From: Cochliopodium minus
Taxonomy: Eukaryota; Discosea; Himatismenida; Cochliopodiidae
DNA: 48,534 bases
Assembly (NCBI GenBank): GCA_024220525.1
Contig: JAMYWO010000199.1
Coordinates: forward strand, 1 to 48,534
Reading direction: 5' to 3'
Below are positions 11,967-22,909 of this stretch, one piece after another (the first letter of the stretch is position 1; each line of letters begins with the position of its first letter). A program made the translations under genes and the position numbers. The notes below the pieces were generated by a model, which was given only the letters and a program-made list of their open reading frames with translations, was not told the origin of the DNA and did not search any database.

Positions 11967-14059
11967 AAATTTTTTTATTTTTTAAATTTTATTAATTAGA
12001 TTTCACTCTGTCGTTCTGAAAAACGGAGACGCAAAGCTCAAAGCTAGCTCTGTTCTCTACCTCGTCTACCACTTGGCTCTCCAAGACCAATTCCACCAAG
12101 CAAGAGACATCCTCCTCCTCACCAAAATTGCTGAGTTCGTATCTCAAGTTGATGTGGTAAATTTTAAATTTTTTTTAAATTTTTTTTAAATATTTTTTGA
12201 ATTTTAAAATATTTTCTTTATATTTTTTTGAATTATTTATTTTTTTTCTTTTTGTAGGAAGTCCAAATCTTGTACAATCGTGCCAGCATTCAGTTGGGTT
12301 TGTGCGCCTTCCGCTTGGGTATGTACGAAGAAGCCAACACCTACTTGCAAGAAATCTACAATGGACAAAAAATCAAAGAGTTGCTCGCACAAGGTCAAAA
12401 TTTTTTATTTTTTTATTTTTTTATTTTTTTATTTTTTATTTTTTTATTTTTTATTTTTTATTTTTTATTTTTTATTTTTATTTTTATTTTTATATTTAGG
12501 TGTCGGAAAGTATAATGATGACAAATCTGCTGAACAACTCAGAGGAGAGAAACACAGAACACTCCCTCCACACATGCACATCCCACTCGACCTCATCGAA
12601 GCTTTCCATCTCATCAGTGCAGGTAAAAAAGAATTTTTATTTTATTTTATTTATTTATCATTTTCATTATTTTTATTATTTTATTTTTTTTTTATTTTTT
12701 TTTATTTTTTTTTATTTTTTTTTATTTTTTTATTTTTTTTTATTTTTTTATTTTTTTTTATTTTTTTTTTGTTTTTATGTTTTTTTTCAATTTAGTTATC
12801 TTGGAGGTTCCTAATATGGCAGCAAACACCCATGATCCAAACAGAAGAATAATCAGCAAGAAGCTCAGAAAGTTGATGAGCTACTGGGAAGACTCTGAAT
12901 TTAAAGGTCCTCCTGAGACTTTGTCCGAGCACATCTTGGCTGCTGGAAGAGCTCTCGCCAAAGGTCCACTTTATAAAATTTATGTTTTTATATTTTTTTT
13001 TTATTTTTTTTCAGTATTAAAATTTTATTTTTTAATTTCATTGATTTTCAAATTTTATTACATTTTTACAATTTTTTTTATTATTTTTTTTCAGTATCAA
13101 AATTTTTTTTTCAATTTTTTTATTTTTAATTTAATTTGAAGTTTATATTTTCTTATTTTATTTATTTTCTTATTTTATTTATTTTCATTAAATTTTATTA
13201 TTATTGAAACAGATTATCTTTATTCTTCACATAAATAATTTTTTTTTTATTTTTTTTTTAAAAATTTTTTAACTTGTATTTGTTTTTTTCTTAACATTTT
13301 TTTTTTTCATTCGAATAGGAGACTGGCAAAAAGCAAACAAATTTATTTTCGAGTTGAAAGTGTGGAACTTGGTTCCAGACGCACCAACCGTCAAAGCCAT
13401 CCTCGAAGAAAAACTCCGCAAAGTCGGCTTGATCGCCTACATCCTCACCTACAGCCCCTACTACGACAGCATTTCCCTCGACTTTTTGTCCCAGATGTTC
13501 AACTTGAAATCCAACTCCATCCTCTCCATCATCAATCATCTCATCATTTCTAAGGTAATTTTATTTTATAATTTTATAATTTTTTTTTTTATTTCTTTTT
13601 TTTTTCATTTTTTTTTATTTTGATATTTTTGTTAATTATTTTTTGTTTTTTTATTTTATAATTTTTTTTTTTATTTTATTTTTACATTTAATTATTTTTA
13701 TTAATTATTTTGTTTTTACATTTAATATTTATTTCATTTTTGTTTTCGTTTTTATTTTTAATTTAATTATTTATTATTTTCTAATAAAGGTGTTAATTGC
13801 TTCATGGAACAAACCTACGAGTACATTGGTCATTCATCACAGAGAACCATCCAAACTTCAATACATCTCTTCTCAAATTTCTGACAAGTTGATCCACTTT
13901 GTTGAAAACAACGAGAGGGTACTTGATACTAAGACTGGTGTTTATGGATACAAAAATGACAACATCTATGAAAAATCTAAAAATAACTCTCGTATTTACA
14001 ACAGATATGCTAACAAGACTTATGCCAACAAGAATTCTTATGTCAAGAAATATTATTGA
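9252..14059 (+). CDS. eIF3c: Eukaryotic translation initiation factor 3 subunit C
   Basis: Thirteen exons (9252-9588, 9889-10142, 10437-10777, 10904-11074, 11196-11394, 11489-11639, 11764-11902, 12000-12156, 12258-12393, 12500-12622, 12796-12963, 13319-13554, 13790-14059) give 893 residues, close to the usual 850-920. The N-terminus [14 protein letters not shown] with an acidic run is typical (MSRFFA... in animals). [12 protein letters not shown] and the GTREFWVKK segment follow. [17 protein letters not shown] and EVPNMA mark the conserved core of the family, and a PCI domain lies at about 640-820 ([10 protein letters not shown]..., [13 protein letters not shown]). eIF3c is a core scaffold of eIF3 on the 40S subunit and contacts eIF1 and eIF5. 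The exons are rich in C-ending codons, as expected for strong expression, while the introns are near-pure ATTTTT-type repeats. Confidence 0.97.
12393..12499 (+). repeat. (ATTTTTT)n intron of eIF3c
   Basis: The intron 12394-12499 consists of repeated ATTTTTT and ATTTTT units between GTC and TAG splice signals. It is the clearest single example of the low-complexity introns in this window. Others of this kind lie at 11395-11488, 11903-11999 and 12623-12795. Confidence 0.85.
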
Positions 14060-14165
14060 ACAAAAAAAAAAAAAGGGAGAAAAAAAGAATTTATTTAAAT
14101 AAAAAAAAATTTATTAATTTATAAAATTAAAAAAATAAAAAAAAAACTCACTTTTTTATTTTATT

Positions 14166-14684
14166 ATGCGTTTTCTTGTTTGTATTGATAAAACTGAATC
14201 TTCAATCAGAGCTTTTAATAGGGCTGTTTCTTTGATGAAGAAGGAAATTGATGAACTTTTTCTCATTTCTGTAGCAGATGAAGTCATTTTGGATGAACAT
14301 GTTGATGAGATAAACTATAAAATCAAAACTGCTTCTAGAATCATTCTTGCCAAATATAGTGACTATTGTAAGAATCACAACATCAATGCTACTCTTTTGT
14401 TGGGACAAGGATCTCCTGAACAAGTAAAAAAAAAAAAAAAATTATCTTAAATTGATTTTTTATTCACTTTATTTTATTTAAAATCGCTGAAAACTATTTT
14501 TTTTTTTAAATCGCGGGAAAAGATCATTAGTGAACAAGCAGAAATTAGGGACATCGATTGTGTTGTAGTTGGTTGCAGAGGACTAAATTTTTACAAAAGA
14601 TTGTTATCTGGTTCTGTTTCAAAATATTTGGTGGAGAATTCAAAGACAACTGTTTTGGTAGTTAAAGAGAGAAAAGACAGCTAA
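14166..14684 (+). CDS. Universal stress protein (UspA family), small
   Basis: Two exons (14166-14423, 14523-14684) give 139 residues, a normal length for a single-domain USP. The first strand MRFLVCIDKTESSIRAFNRA carries the usual V.vD.S..s..A pattern. The C-terminal nucleotide-binding loop is present as GCRGLNFYKRLLSGSVSKYL, matching G-x2-G-x9-G-S, and VLVVK is the last strand. ATP-binding type USPs have exactly this motif; roles range from stress survival to unknown. The gene converges with the minus-strand hydrolase gene, with only about 105 bp between the two stop codons. Confidence 0.85.
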
Positions 14685-14789
14685 AAAGGCTTTTAAAGAA
14701 AAGAAAAGAGGCTTTTAAAAAAAAATATACAGCTTCTTTTAATTTATTGAATTAAATAAATTTATTTAATAATTATTTGTTGTTTATGT

Positions 14790-15644
14790 TTATTTGTTGT
14801 ATTTGAGATCGTATGACTGGTTCAACCACTCACAAACTACTTCTTCTTGCCATGAAGGAACACTCAAGCTCCAAGGGTTTAATTTGTGCAACCAACCCAA
14901 ATGACCACCTTGTTAATAAATTTAAAAAAAAGTAAAAAAAAAATAAAAAGTGAAAAAAAGAAAAAAAATAAAAAAATAAATAAAAAGGAAAAAAAAAAAG
15001 AAAATAAAAATAAAAAGAAATTACCTCTTTTTGTTACAACAAACATGGTGTTGGGATTATCTATACAAGAATCAATGACGTCAGGGAGGGTTTGAGGATG
15101 TACAATGGGGTCGTCAATAGCGGATAGAAAGAGTGCAGGAACCTCTGTTTTATAGATGCTATGTATGCTGCTCTCGTTGAAATAAACCTGTGTTATAGCG
15201 TTCTCTTGGAAGGTTTTTTGTGAAAAAATTTTGTCAAATTTAATCGTACTTGTTGCTAAATACAAATAAACAAAATAAATGAAAATGAATATGAATTAAA
15301 TTTTAATTAAAATTTAAATCATTTCTTAATTCATAGAAATTAAAAATTAATTGAATATATGAAATAAATGAAAAAAATTAATTGAAATAAATGAAATAAA
15401 AATAAATTTAAAAAAATGATTTAAATAAATTGGAATAAAGATACACTTTCTGAGTTTTGGAAGAGAGAAATTAAGGTCTTGAAGGACTTCGTAGTTGCTT
15501 TCGATTTGGTTGAATCTTCTTCTTGTGAAGAACCTGTCGTAAATGTGTCTCGACAAGAATCTTCTCAATGCTTTCTTTGCTGTTACACTTTTTAATCAAT
15601 TAAAGTTTAAGAAAAAAATGAATAAATAAAAAAATGAAAATAAA

Positions 15645-15677
<33 letters not shown>

Positions 15678-16570
15678 AAAAAGTAGAATGAAAAATAAAT
15701 AAAAATATAAATAAATACAATAAAAATGAAAATAAAATAAAATGAATAAAATAATAAATAAATAAAAATTAAAGATTTAAATAAATAAAAAATATATCAA
15801 TATAAATAAAATAAATTATGAAATAAATTAATAAATACAATAATAATAATGAAAATAAAATAAAATGAATAAAATATTAAATAAATAAAAATTAAAGATT
15901 TAAATAAAAAATATATCAATATAAATAAATTTTGAAAAAAAATGAAATAAATTTTAAAAATATTAAAAAAAATTATGAAATAGTTTTTATTACTTTAAAT
16001 CATAAGGATTGGAAACACAAACGTATCCATCAATATTTCCTTTCCCGAAAATTGAAAAATAGGAAGCAGTGAGCTATTGAAAAAAATAATCAAAATAAAA
16101 TAATACAAAAATTTTAAAAAAAGATTATTTTAAAAATTTAAATAAATTAATCAAAAATAAAAATAATATAAAAATGAAAATAATTTAAAAATAAATGCGA
16201 AAAATTTTTTTAATAAATTATTTTACATTCGCTCCTAACGAAAAACCAACAACGTACAAGACACGGGAGTAACCTCTTTGGATGACTGTTTCTTTGAGAC
16301 TGTTGAAAAGATAGTTCATGTCATACTTTGTAGCTCCAAAAAAACTTTTGGAAGTCAACTTGACCTCTTTTAATAAAATAAAATAAAATGAAAAAATAAA
16401 AAATAAAAAAATGAAAAATAAAAAAAAATAAAAAAAAAATAAAAAATTAATTTAAATTTAAATTAAAAAATATCTACCTTCAACTTTTCCCATTATCACA
16501 CCTTCTTCAACTAATAATNTTCGAGAGATAATGTTTACAAAGTTGTCATCGAATGTTAAATATATTTCAA
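14790..16570 (-). CDS. Alpha/beta hydrolase of the ABHD1/3-YheT family, 5' end not found
   Basis: Minus-strand exons 16570-16478, 16366-16227, 16073-15994, 15587-15445, 15255-15025 and 14908-14790 join in frame over about 268 residues to a TAA. The family signature is complete for the catalytic core: nucleophile elbow GFSLGAN, then VSNPYDL, acidic residue in VPALFLSAIDDPI, and catalytic His in GGHLGW. Members hydrolyse phospholipids or small esters and are usually membrane-anchored. What is missing is the N-terminal hundred or so residues with the HG-x-x-G/GSS oxyanion segment. Upstream of 16570 short coding-looking pieces occur (to about 16788), but I could not join them to a start codon, and the ATG at 16788 runs into a stop after two codons. 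An ambiguous base (n) sits at 16519 inside the first exon. So the gene is either broken at its 5' end or the assembly is wrong here. Confidence 0.75.
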
Positions 16571-16704
16571 CTTTCCAAGAAATTTTATGAGTAAAAAAAA
16601 AAATGAAAAATGAAAAAAAAAATATCTTGATTTCTTTTCAAAAAAAAAAACCTTCTTGAGATAATCATAGATTTTGATTTGGGAATTAAAAATAAAAAAG
16701 AAAA

Positions 16705-16740
16705 GTATCTTCAATATTTTATTTGAAAAGAAAAAATTTT
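16705..16740. repeat. Left copy of an imperfect ~40-bp direct repeat
   Basis: The core ATCTTCAATATTTT plus a following TTTG-AAAGAAAAAA is shared with 17618-17660. The left copy lies just inside the ragged 5' end of the hydrolase gene. The A-rich part alone would be unremarkable, but the ATCTTCAATATTTT core is not low complexity. Confidence 0.5.
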
Positions 16741-16815
16741 TGCTAACCAAATAATTCGCACCAAAATTGTCCAACAATGTCAAAACATTTTAATATTTAA
16801 AATAAAAAAAAAAAA

Positions 16816-17040
16816 ATGAGTAATATAAATAAATCAAATACTGTACAAGTCGCATTGGTTGTTGGAACACTTCTAATTGTCGGCGCTTCCTTCATTTGGT
16901 CCACTGTAAGCAAAAATAAAGATTCAAACGTAATTACGGGTGGTTCTAATAACAAACAAGTCATTAAGAAAGGAAAAACTCCTTATACCAAAAATGAAAA
17001 CATAAGTGTTAACATCAATAATAACAATAATAACAATTAA
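16816..17040 (+). CDS. Small single-pass membrane protein, unknown
   Basis: An intronless ORF of 74 codons from an ATG behind an A-run. Residues 1-10 are polar, 11-30 are one hydrophobic helix (VALVVGTLLIVGASFIW), and the rest is Lys/Asn/Ser-rich, ending in ISVNI followed by poly-Asn. I do not recognise a family. It converges with the minus-strand ORF at 17408-17064, leaving a gap of about 23 bp, and both have the same plan of one TM followed by a polar tail. It is intronless in an intron-rich neighbourhood. It could be a real small gene or a chance ORF; the regular TM favours a gene. Confidence 0.4.
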   Translation: MSNINKSNTVQVALVVGTLLIVGASFIWSTVSKNKDSNVITGGSNNKQVIKKGKTPYTKNENISVNINNNNNNN

Positions 17041-17063
17041 ACTTGAAATTTAACAATTTATTT

Positions 17064-17408
17064 TCAAAAATCTTTTTTTTTATTGGACCCTGACAAATTA
17101 AAAATTGGCTCTTCATCACTTATTACTTGCAATTGTTTTGTATTTACCATTTGTCCAGATACTTTTGATTCCCCCATGTTTACAGTTGTCTCTCCGTTTA
17201 AATTCATTGTTATGTTACATTCAGTTATATAATAGTTAATATTCTGGTTTGTGTTGGTTGAAGAATTCAAATTTTTCTTTTTTTTTCTTTCCTTTTTTCT
17301 TTCGTTTTTTCTTTTCTTTTTTCTTTCCTTTTTTCTTTTTAAGTATAATCCAAGTAAAAACCCCAACGCAAAAAAAGATATACCACCTATACCCAGGCCC
17401 AATAACAA
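17064..17408 (-). CDS. Small single-pass membrane protein ORF, start uncertain
   Basis: Open for about 114 codons to a TGA, with no in-frame ATG after the preceding stop; the start shown is simply the open frame. It begins with a glycine-rich hydrophobic helix (LGLGIGGISFFALGFLLG). About 25 residues of Lys/Arg/Glu repeats follow, encoded by a polypyrimidine run on the plus strand near 17276-17340. A polar tail with several N-glycosylation-like sequons (NIT, NLS) and one Cys completes it. An upstream exon or an error in the assembly could supply a start codon. No family is recognised. Its tail-to-tail neighbour has the same TM-then-polar design. Confidence 0.35.
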   Translation of the reverse strand: MLLGLGIGGISFFALGFLLGLYLKRKKERKKKRKNERKKERKKKKNLNSSTNTNQNINYYITECNITMNLNGETTVNMGESKVSGQMVNTKQLQVISDEEPIFNLSGSNKKKDF

Positions 17409-17617
17409 ATGAAAACCTTATTTCCCATAATTTTTTTTTTTTTTTTCACAAAATAAAAATCAAAAAAAAATAATAATTAAAGGATAAAAAGAAGTCTTTC
17501 TACAAAAAATTGGTCGAGATAATAGGAAGATGAAGAATCTAATATTGAATGAACTTTCACAAACCCTTATTTAGAAATTTAAATTTATTAAAAAAATAAA
17601 AAATTAAAGGAAAAAAA

Positions 17618-17660
17618 GCATCTTCAATATTTTGTTTGTAAAGAAAAAAGATTTTTTATT
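17618..17660. repeat. Right copy of the imperfect ~40-bp direct repeat
   Basis: Partner of 16705-16740; it ends just before the first visible exon of the RhoGAP-type gene at 17669. The two copies bracket the two small membrane-protein ORFs. Confidence 0.5.
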
Positions 17661-17668
17661 GAAAGAAG

Positions 17669-20600
17669 ATAATCAAAGTGGAAAAATATAATCAATCCAA
17701 AAAGTTCCAGTCCAAGAAGAAAGAATTTCTCAACACTTTTACCAAATATTTGGGTCATATCCCTGCTGATCTTGATTTAATTTTATTCAACAAATATGAG
17801 AATGAAAGGATATGGGACTCTATTCCATTGAGGTAATTGATTATAAAAAGAAATTAAGAAGGAATAATAATATTTATTTTATTATATTTTGCTTTATTCA
17901 GTTTATATCACAATGATAATTATATGATATCCTAAATATTTGATGATATTGTAATATGTCCCTTATTCAACATATTCATCTCTTCCATTAAAATAATTTT
18001 CTTTTATTTTTAAAGTATCATAGTGGTACATAAAATATTATCATACATAGAACAAAAGGGAATGGTAGAAGATTTATTTTTAATCAAACCATCCAAAATA
18101 TCATATCGAGCATGCTATTGTTTATTCAGCAATGGTAAAATAAAAAAAAATTTTTAAAAAGGAAATGATTAATCACTCAATAAAAAATATAATCACCTAA
18201 AATCTGAAAAATAAAATAAAAACAGAGAATTTCAGCTTAGAGAAGATTCAGAACATACATATTGTTGCTTGTGCGTTCGATATGTATTTGAGAATAAGAT
18301 CTGTGTCGATCATACCAGAAGAATTATTGAATGAATACATGGAACAAGAACATAGTAAGAATTGACTTTCAATTTCTAATTTCAATTAATGATATATCAC
18401 CTTTATCTCCTTTAAAATTATTATATACCAAGAAATCTTTTTATAATATTAAAACTAATGAATGAAATAATACAAAACCATACAATATTAATATTGAATG
18501 ATTTGTGGCAATTAATTTCACAACAAAAAAAAAATTTTTTATCTTCAAAAGTTTTCACTTAACTTTTAATTTTCTTATTATCAAAATTTTTATTAAAATA
18601 AAAAAAAAAGATGAAATAGAAAAGATAAAGGGAGTACAGACAATCATCAACAAATTGGAATTGACAAGAAGAAGCGTATTGAACAGAATACTTAGGTTCT
18701 GCATCAAAATGATAGAGTCAGAAAATACCCCCTACGTCCCCGTAAGTTTGGCTCCCATCTTTGCTCCTATGATCATGAACGCGGATCCTTATACAAAAGT
18801 TCCTATGAAACTTCATCCAAAACAGCAACAGTATCAAGAGGAAATTTTTGTGACACTGCTCGAAAACTTTAACTCCTTTTTTCCTGAAAAGTTTGAAAAT
18901 ATTTTTATAGATGTTGTGTAAAAAAAAAAAAATAATATCATTTTTAATATATTTTTTTTTTTGACAAATATTTTATTTTAAATTTTATATTTTTTAATCA
19001 CCACATTTTTGCTATTAATATTTTTTTTATATTTTTAAAATAAATTATTGTTTATTAATCAATACATTTTTTTTATCATCGTTGTTATAATTCTTATTTT
19101 TAATTAATTTATTTCTAAAAAAGGCATCTCCCTTCTTTGAATGAAAAGGATTGGAGAATAATTTTAGAGAGATCAGATATCAAAACTTATAACAACGGAG
19201 ATGTAATAATTGAAGAGGGAAAAGAAAATCAATATTTGTACAGAGTCAAAGAAGTAAAATATAAAAAAAATCTCATCAAAACAAATTATCTCAAAAATTT
19301 TTAGGGAAGTGTTAAAGTAATCTCTGGAAAAAAATTAATTAGTGTTTTAATTCCCCTAGATGTAATTTTTTAATATTTTAATTTTTTTTTCATTTTTACT
19401 TAATTTTTTCTTTTTTTATTTCTTATTTCTTTTTTTTTTTATATTTTATTTTTTATTTTGATTTATATTTTTAATTTTTAATCTTAAATTTAAATTTAAT
19501 TTATTTTTCATTTTTAATTTTTATTTTTTAATTTTTAATATCTTATTTCTTGTTTCAATTTTTTAAATTTTTTTTTCATCTTTGCTTAATTTTTTCTTTT
19601 TTTATTTCTTTTTTTTATATTTTATATTTTATTTTTTATTTTGATTTATATTACATTTAATTTTTAATATTTTTTTACATTTTATTTTTAATTAAATTCT
19701 TAATTTTTAATTTATTTTAATTTTTAATTTTTAATTTATTACATTTAGGTTTTTGGAGACATGACTATTTTAGGAAACAACTTGGCAGCTGCTTCCGTAA
19801 TAGCAGCAAGTGAAGTATGCAAATTACACAGACTCTCTATCTCTGATCTCGAGACTCTCTTCACATTAAGTAATGAAAAAAAAATAATTATATTTTAATT
19901 ATTTAATTATTTTAATTATTTATTATTTTTTAATTATATTTTAATAATTTTTAATCATTTTTATAAGAATCAAAAATCTCAATGAAATTTTTTTCAAATT
20001 TGTGTATTGAATTGGCCACAAGAATCAACATGCACGAGCTTGAAACTAGTCTGTCCTCCAAAACAAACAAAGAAGAAGTCCCTCAAGATTCTCCTAACTA
20101 TTCCATCTTTAGTAAAAAAAAAAAAATAAAAATAAAAATAAAAAAAATAAAATAAAAAAATTAAAATAAATTAAATTAATTTCACTTTTTTCAGGAATAC
20201 AAAAACCAATTATTACTTCCAATTCTACTGATTTGTATAAATCCAATGATATTGTATTTTTAGAACGTAAAAAAAAAACAACTTTATATTTTTATTTTTA
20301 TTTCCAAAATTTTTTTCTTTTTTTTCAAAAATTCTTAGAATTCAAGTGTAAATTAGACAAACAACCTGGAACATTATTAATCTCACAAAGATACTTAGCA
20401 CATTACCAAGTAATTAATTAAAAAAATTATTTATTTTTTAATTTTTTAATTAATTCTTATAATTTAATTTATTTTTTATTTCTCAAATTTTAATTTTGAA
20501 TTCATTAATTATTTTATTATTTTTCAAATCCAATCATTTTTCATTTTAAAATTTTTAAAAAAAAATTCTTTTTTAATTTTTATTTTTTTTATTTAATTTT

Positions 20601-22682
20601 TTTAAATAAATTTTTAAGAAACAATTTTGGCTGAACAAGAAACAAATGATCTCGTTGGCTTCCATCTCTGACTTTCTCTCCAACCTGCATTCCAACAAAC
20701 AAGAGAAGTCCATGATCAACATTCACTACAAAAACAAAGAAGGAAACATTGTCACCTCCCAAGTAAAAAAAAAAAAAAAATTAAAAAAAACTTTTCATTA
20801 TTTTGTTTTTTAATTTTTTTTCAAATTTGATTTTATTTTTTATTATTTAATTTGTTTTGATTTGATTTATTTATTTTTTTTAATTTGTCCAATTAATTTT
20901 TTTTTAAAATTTAATTAATATTTTTTAATATAATTTTTTTCATTAATTTTTTTAATTTTTTATTTTTTAGTTTAATTAAATTTTTTTAATTTTTTACTTA
21001 ATTTTTTAGTTGAGTTTCTATTCCAAGGAAGACGCTTTGAAGGTTGAAGACATCATACAAAAAATGATGAATAATCTCAAGAAAGAGACTACCTTGTCCA
21101 ATAATAATGGTAAATAATAATTAAAATAAAATATAAAAATAAAAAATTTTAAATAATCAAATCAAATAATAAAAATTGAAAATGAAACAAAAATAATAAT
21201 TAAAATAACAATAATTAAAAAAAACATAAATAAAAAAAGTAAAATAAAAAAATGACAATAAAAAAATGACAATAATTAAAATAACTAATACATAAAATAA
21301 AAAATAAAAATTAAAAAATAAAAATTAAAAATAAAAATTAAAAAATTAAAAATAAAAAATTTTAAAAAAATAAAGTGATTTAAAATAATTTTTTTAGGTG
21401 AAGTAGAGACGATAGAAAGAGCAGTGACGATACATAACCACACCCCAAAAAATAAAGGAGAGTTAGAATTGAGAGTGGGGGACGTGGTGGTTATTTTGAA
21501 GAAGAACCAAGAAACGGAGTGGGCTTTTGGTTCTCTAAAATCCAAGCAGGGTTCTTTCCCCATGTCCTGTGTTGAATCCCTCATCTCTTCTTTTCCGATC
21601 AAGGTTTTATTTTCATTTTTTTAAAATTTTATTTTATTTTTTAATTTATTATTTTTTAATTTATTAATATCTTATTTTTTTTAAATTTTCCATTCTTCAT
21701 TTTTTACATCGTTAAATAATTTTATTTTAATTTTTTATTTATTTATTTTTTATTTTTCATTTCATTTTTTATTTTTTATTTTTTATTTTTCATTTTAATT
21801 TTTTAATTTTCATTTTATTTTATTTAGTTAATGTAAATTCTTCATTTTGCACTGTTAAATAATTTTTTAATTTTAATTTTATGTTATTTCATTTTTACTA
21901 ATTTAATTAATTTTTTAATTTTATTTATTTTTTACATCGTTAAATAATTTTATTTTAATTTTTATGTTAAATCATTTTTTATTTAATTTTTATTTATGTA
22001 ATTTTTAAAAGGGACTTCCAACAACGAATGAATGGGAACAAATACTGAGCAAAGTGGAGAAGCAAAGGTTCAAGAAGGGAGATTTCCTTTTCAGAGAAAA
22101 TGAAGACAAGAAAAACATGTTCTACCTCATCAGTGAAGGTGTCTGTTCCGTCTCTAAATTCATCAACATCAATAATTCCACCATTGAAATTGGAAAAGTA
22201 AAAAAATAAAAAAAATAAAAAAAAAATGTTAAATAAAATAAAATTAAAAAAAATGTCAAATAAAAAAAATATTTTTCAATTACAGGTTGGGAGTGGAGAG
22301 ATTTTGGGCGAAATATCATTTTTGTTGAATTCTCCTTGCACTGCCTCCGTTTCTGTTTTTTCTGACTATTGCACTGTCCTCACACTGGATTGGAAGGACC
22401 TAGATCTATTGTTCCAAACAAGCAAAGGTCAAAAAAAAAATTTAAATCAATTTTTTCATTTATTTTAATTTTAAATCAATTTTTTCATTTATTTTTAATT
22501 TTATAATAATTATTTAAAAATTAATTTAAATTTTAAATTTTTTTTTAGATTTGGCTGCCAAATTTTTCAGATACATTGCCACCAATAGTGACAAAAGACT
22601 CAGAAAAACTCGCGAAAGATGTGTTCATACCCACTCTACCAGCACTTCTTCCCGTACCAGCGATCTCATAAATTTTAACTGA
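17669..22682 (+). CDS. RhoGAP - cNMP-binding - GRAM - SH3 - cNMP-binding signalling protein, first exon not found
   Basis: Sixteen exons (17669-17832, 18016-18134, 18226-18354, 18611-18917, 19124-19253, 19305-19361, 19749-19869, 19968-20111, 20195-20266, 20339-20409, 20619-20762, 21010-21109, 21398-21603, 22012-22197, 22286-22427, 22549-22682) give 741 residues. No ATG lies in frame at the 5' end, so a start exon is missing or upstream. Visible residues 50-245 fit a RhoGAP fold (SLAPIFAPMIM; AFDMYLRI), but the GIFR arginine-finger site reads LFLIK. Residues 245-370 are a cNMP-binding domain (VFGDMTILGN). Residues 410-520 resemble a GRAM/PH module (CKLDKQPGTLLISQRYLAHY). Residues 522-585 are an SH3 domain (ELRVGDVVVIL; WAFGSL; GSFPMSCVE). 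Residues 590-705 are a second cNMP-binding domain (ILGEISFLLNSPCTASV). The phosphate-contacting Arg of the cassette is absent in both. A Rho-pathway scaffold is the likely role. Confidence 0.82.
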
Positions 22683-22909
22683 AAAAAAAAACAAGATCTT
22701 TCTTTGTATTTCTAGAAAATTAAATTTATTTTTAAAAATATCTCTTTCTTTTAAACAATATTTTTTTTCATTATTTTATTTCATCCCAATGATGGTTAAA
22801 TTAAGCACTTGAATCATCAAATAAAAGTTTTTTAAAAATAGAATTATGTATTTTTATTTTTAATAATACTTAATTTTTATTTTTGTTATTTATATGTTTT
22901 AAAATTTGT

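Noticed and set aside
16816-17408. The two small TM ORFs as a mobile element
   Set aside because: No transposase, integrase or inverted termini; the flanking direct repeat is imperfect and partly A-rich. Foreign origin is not shown.
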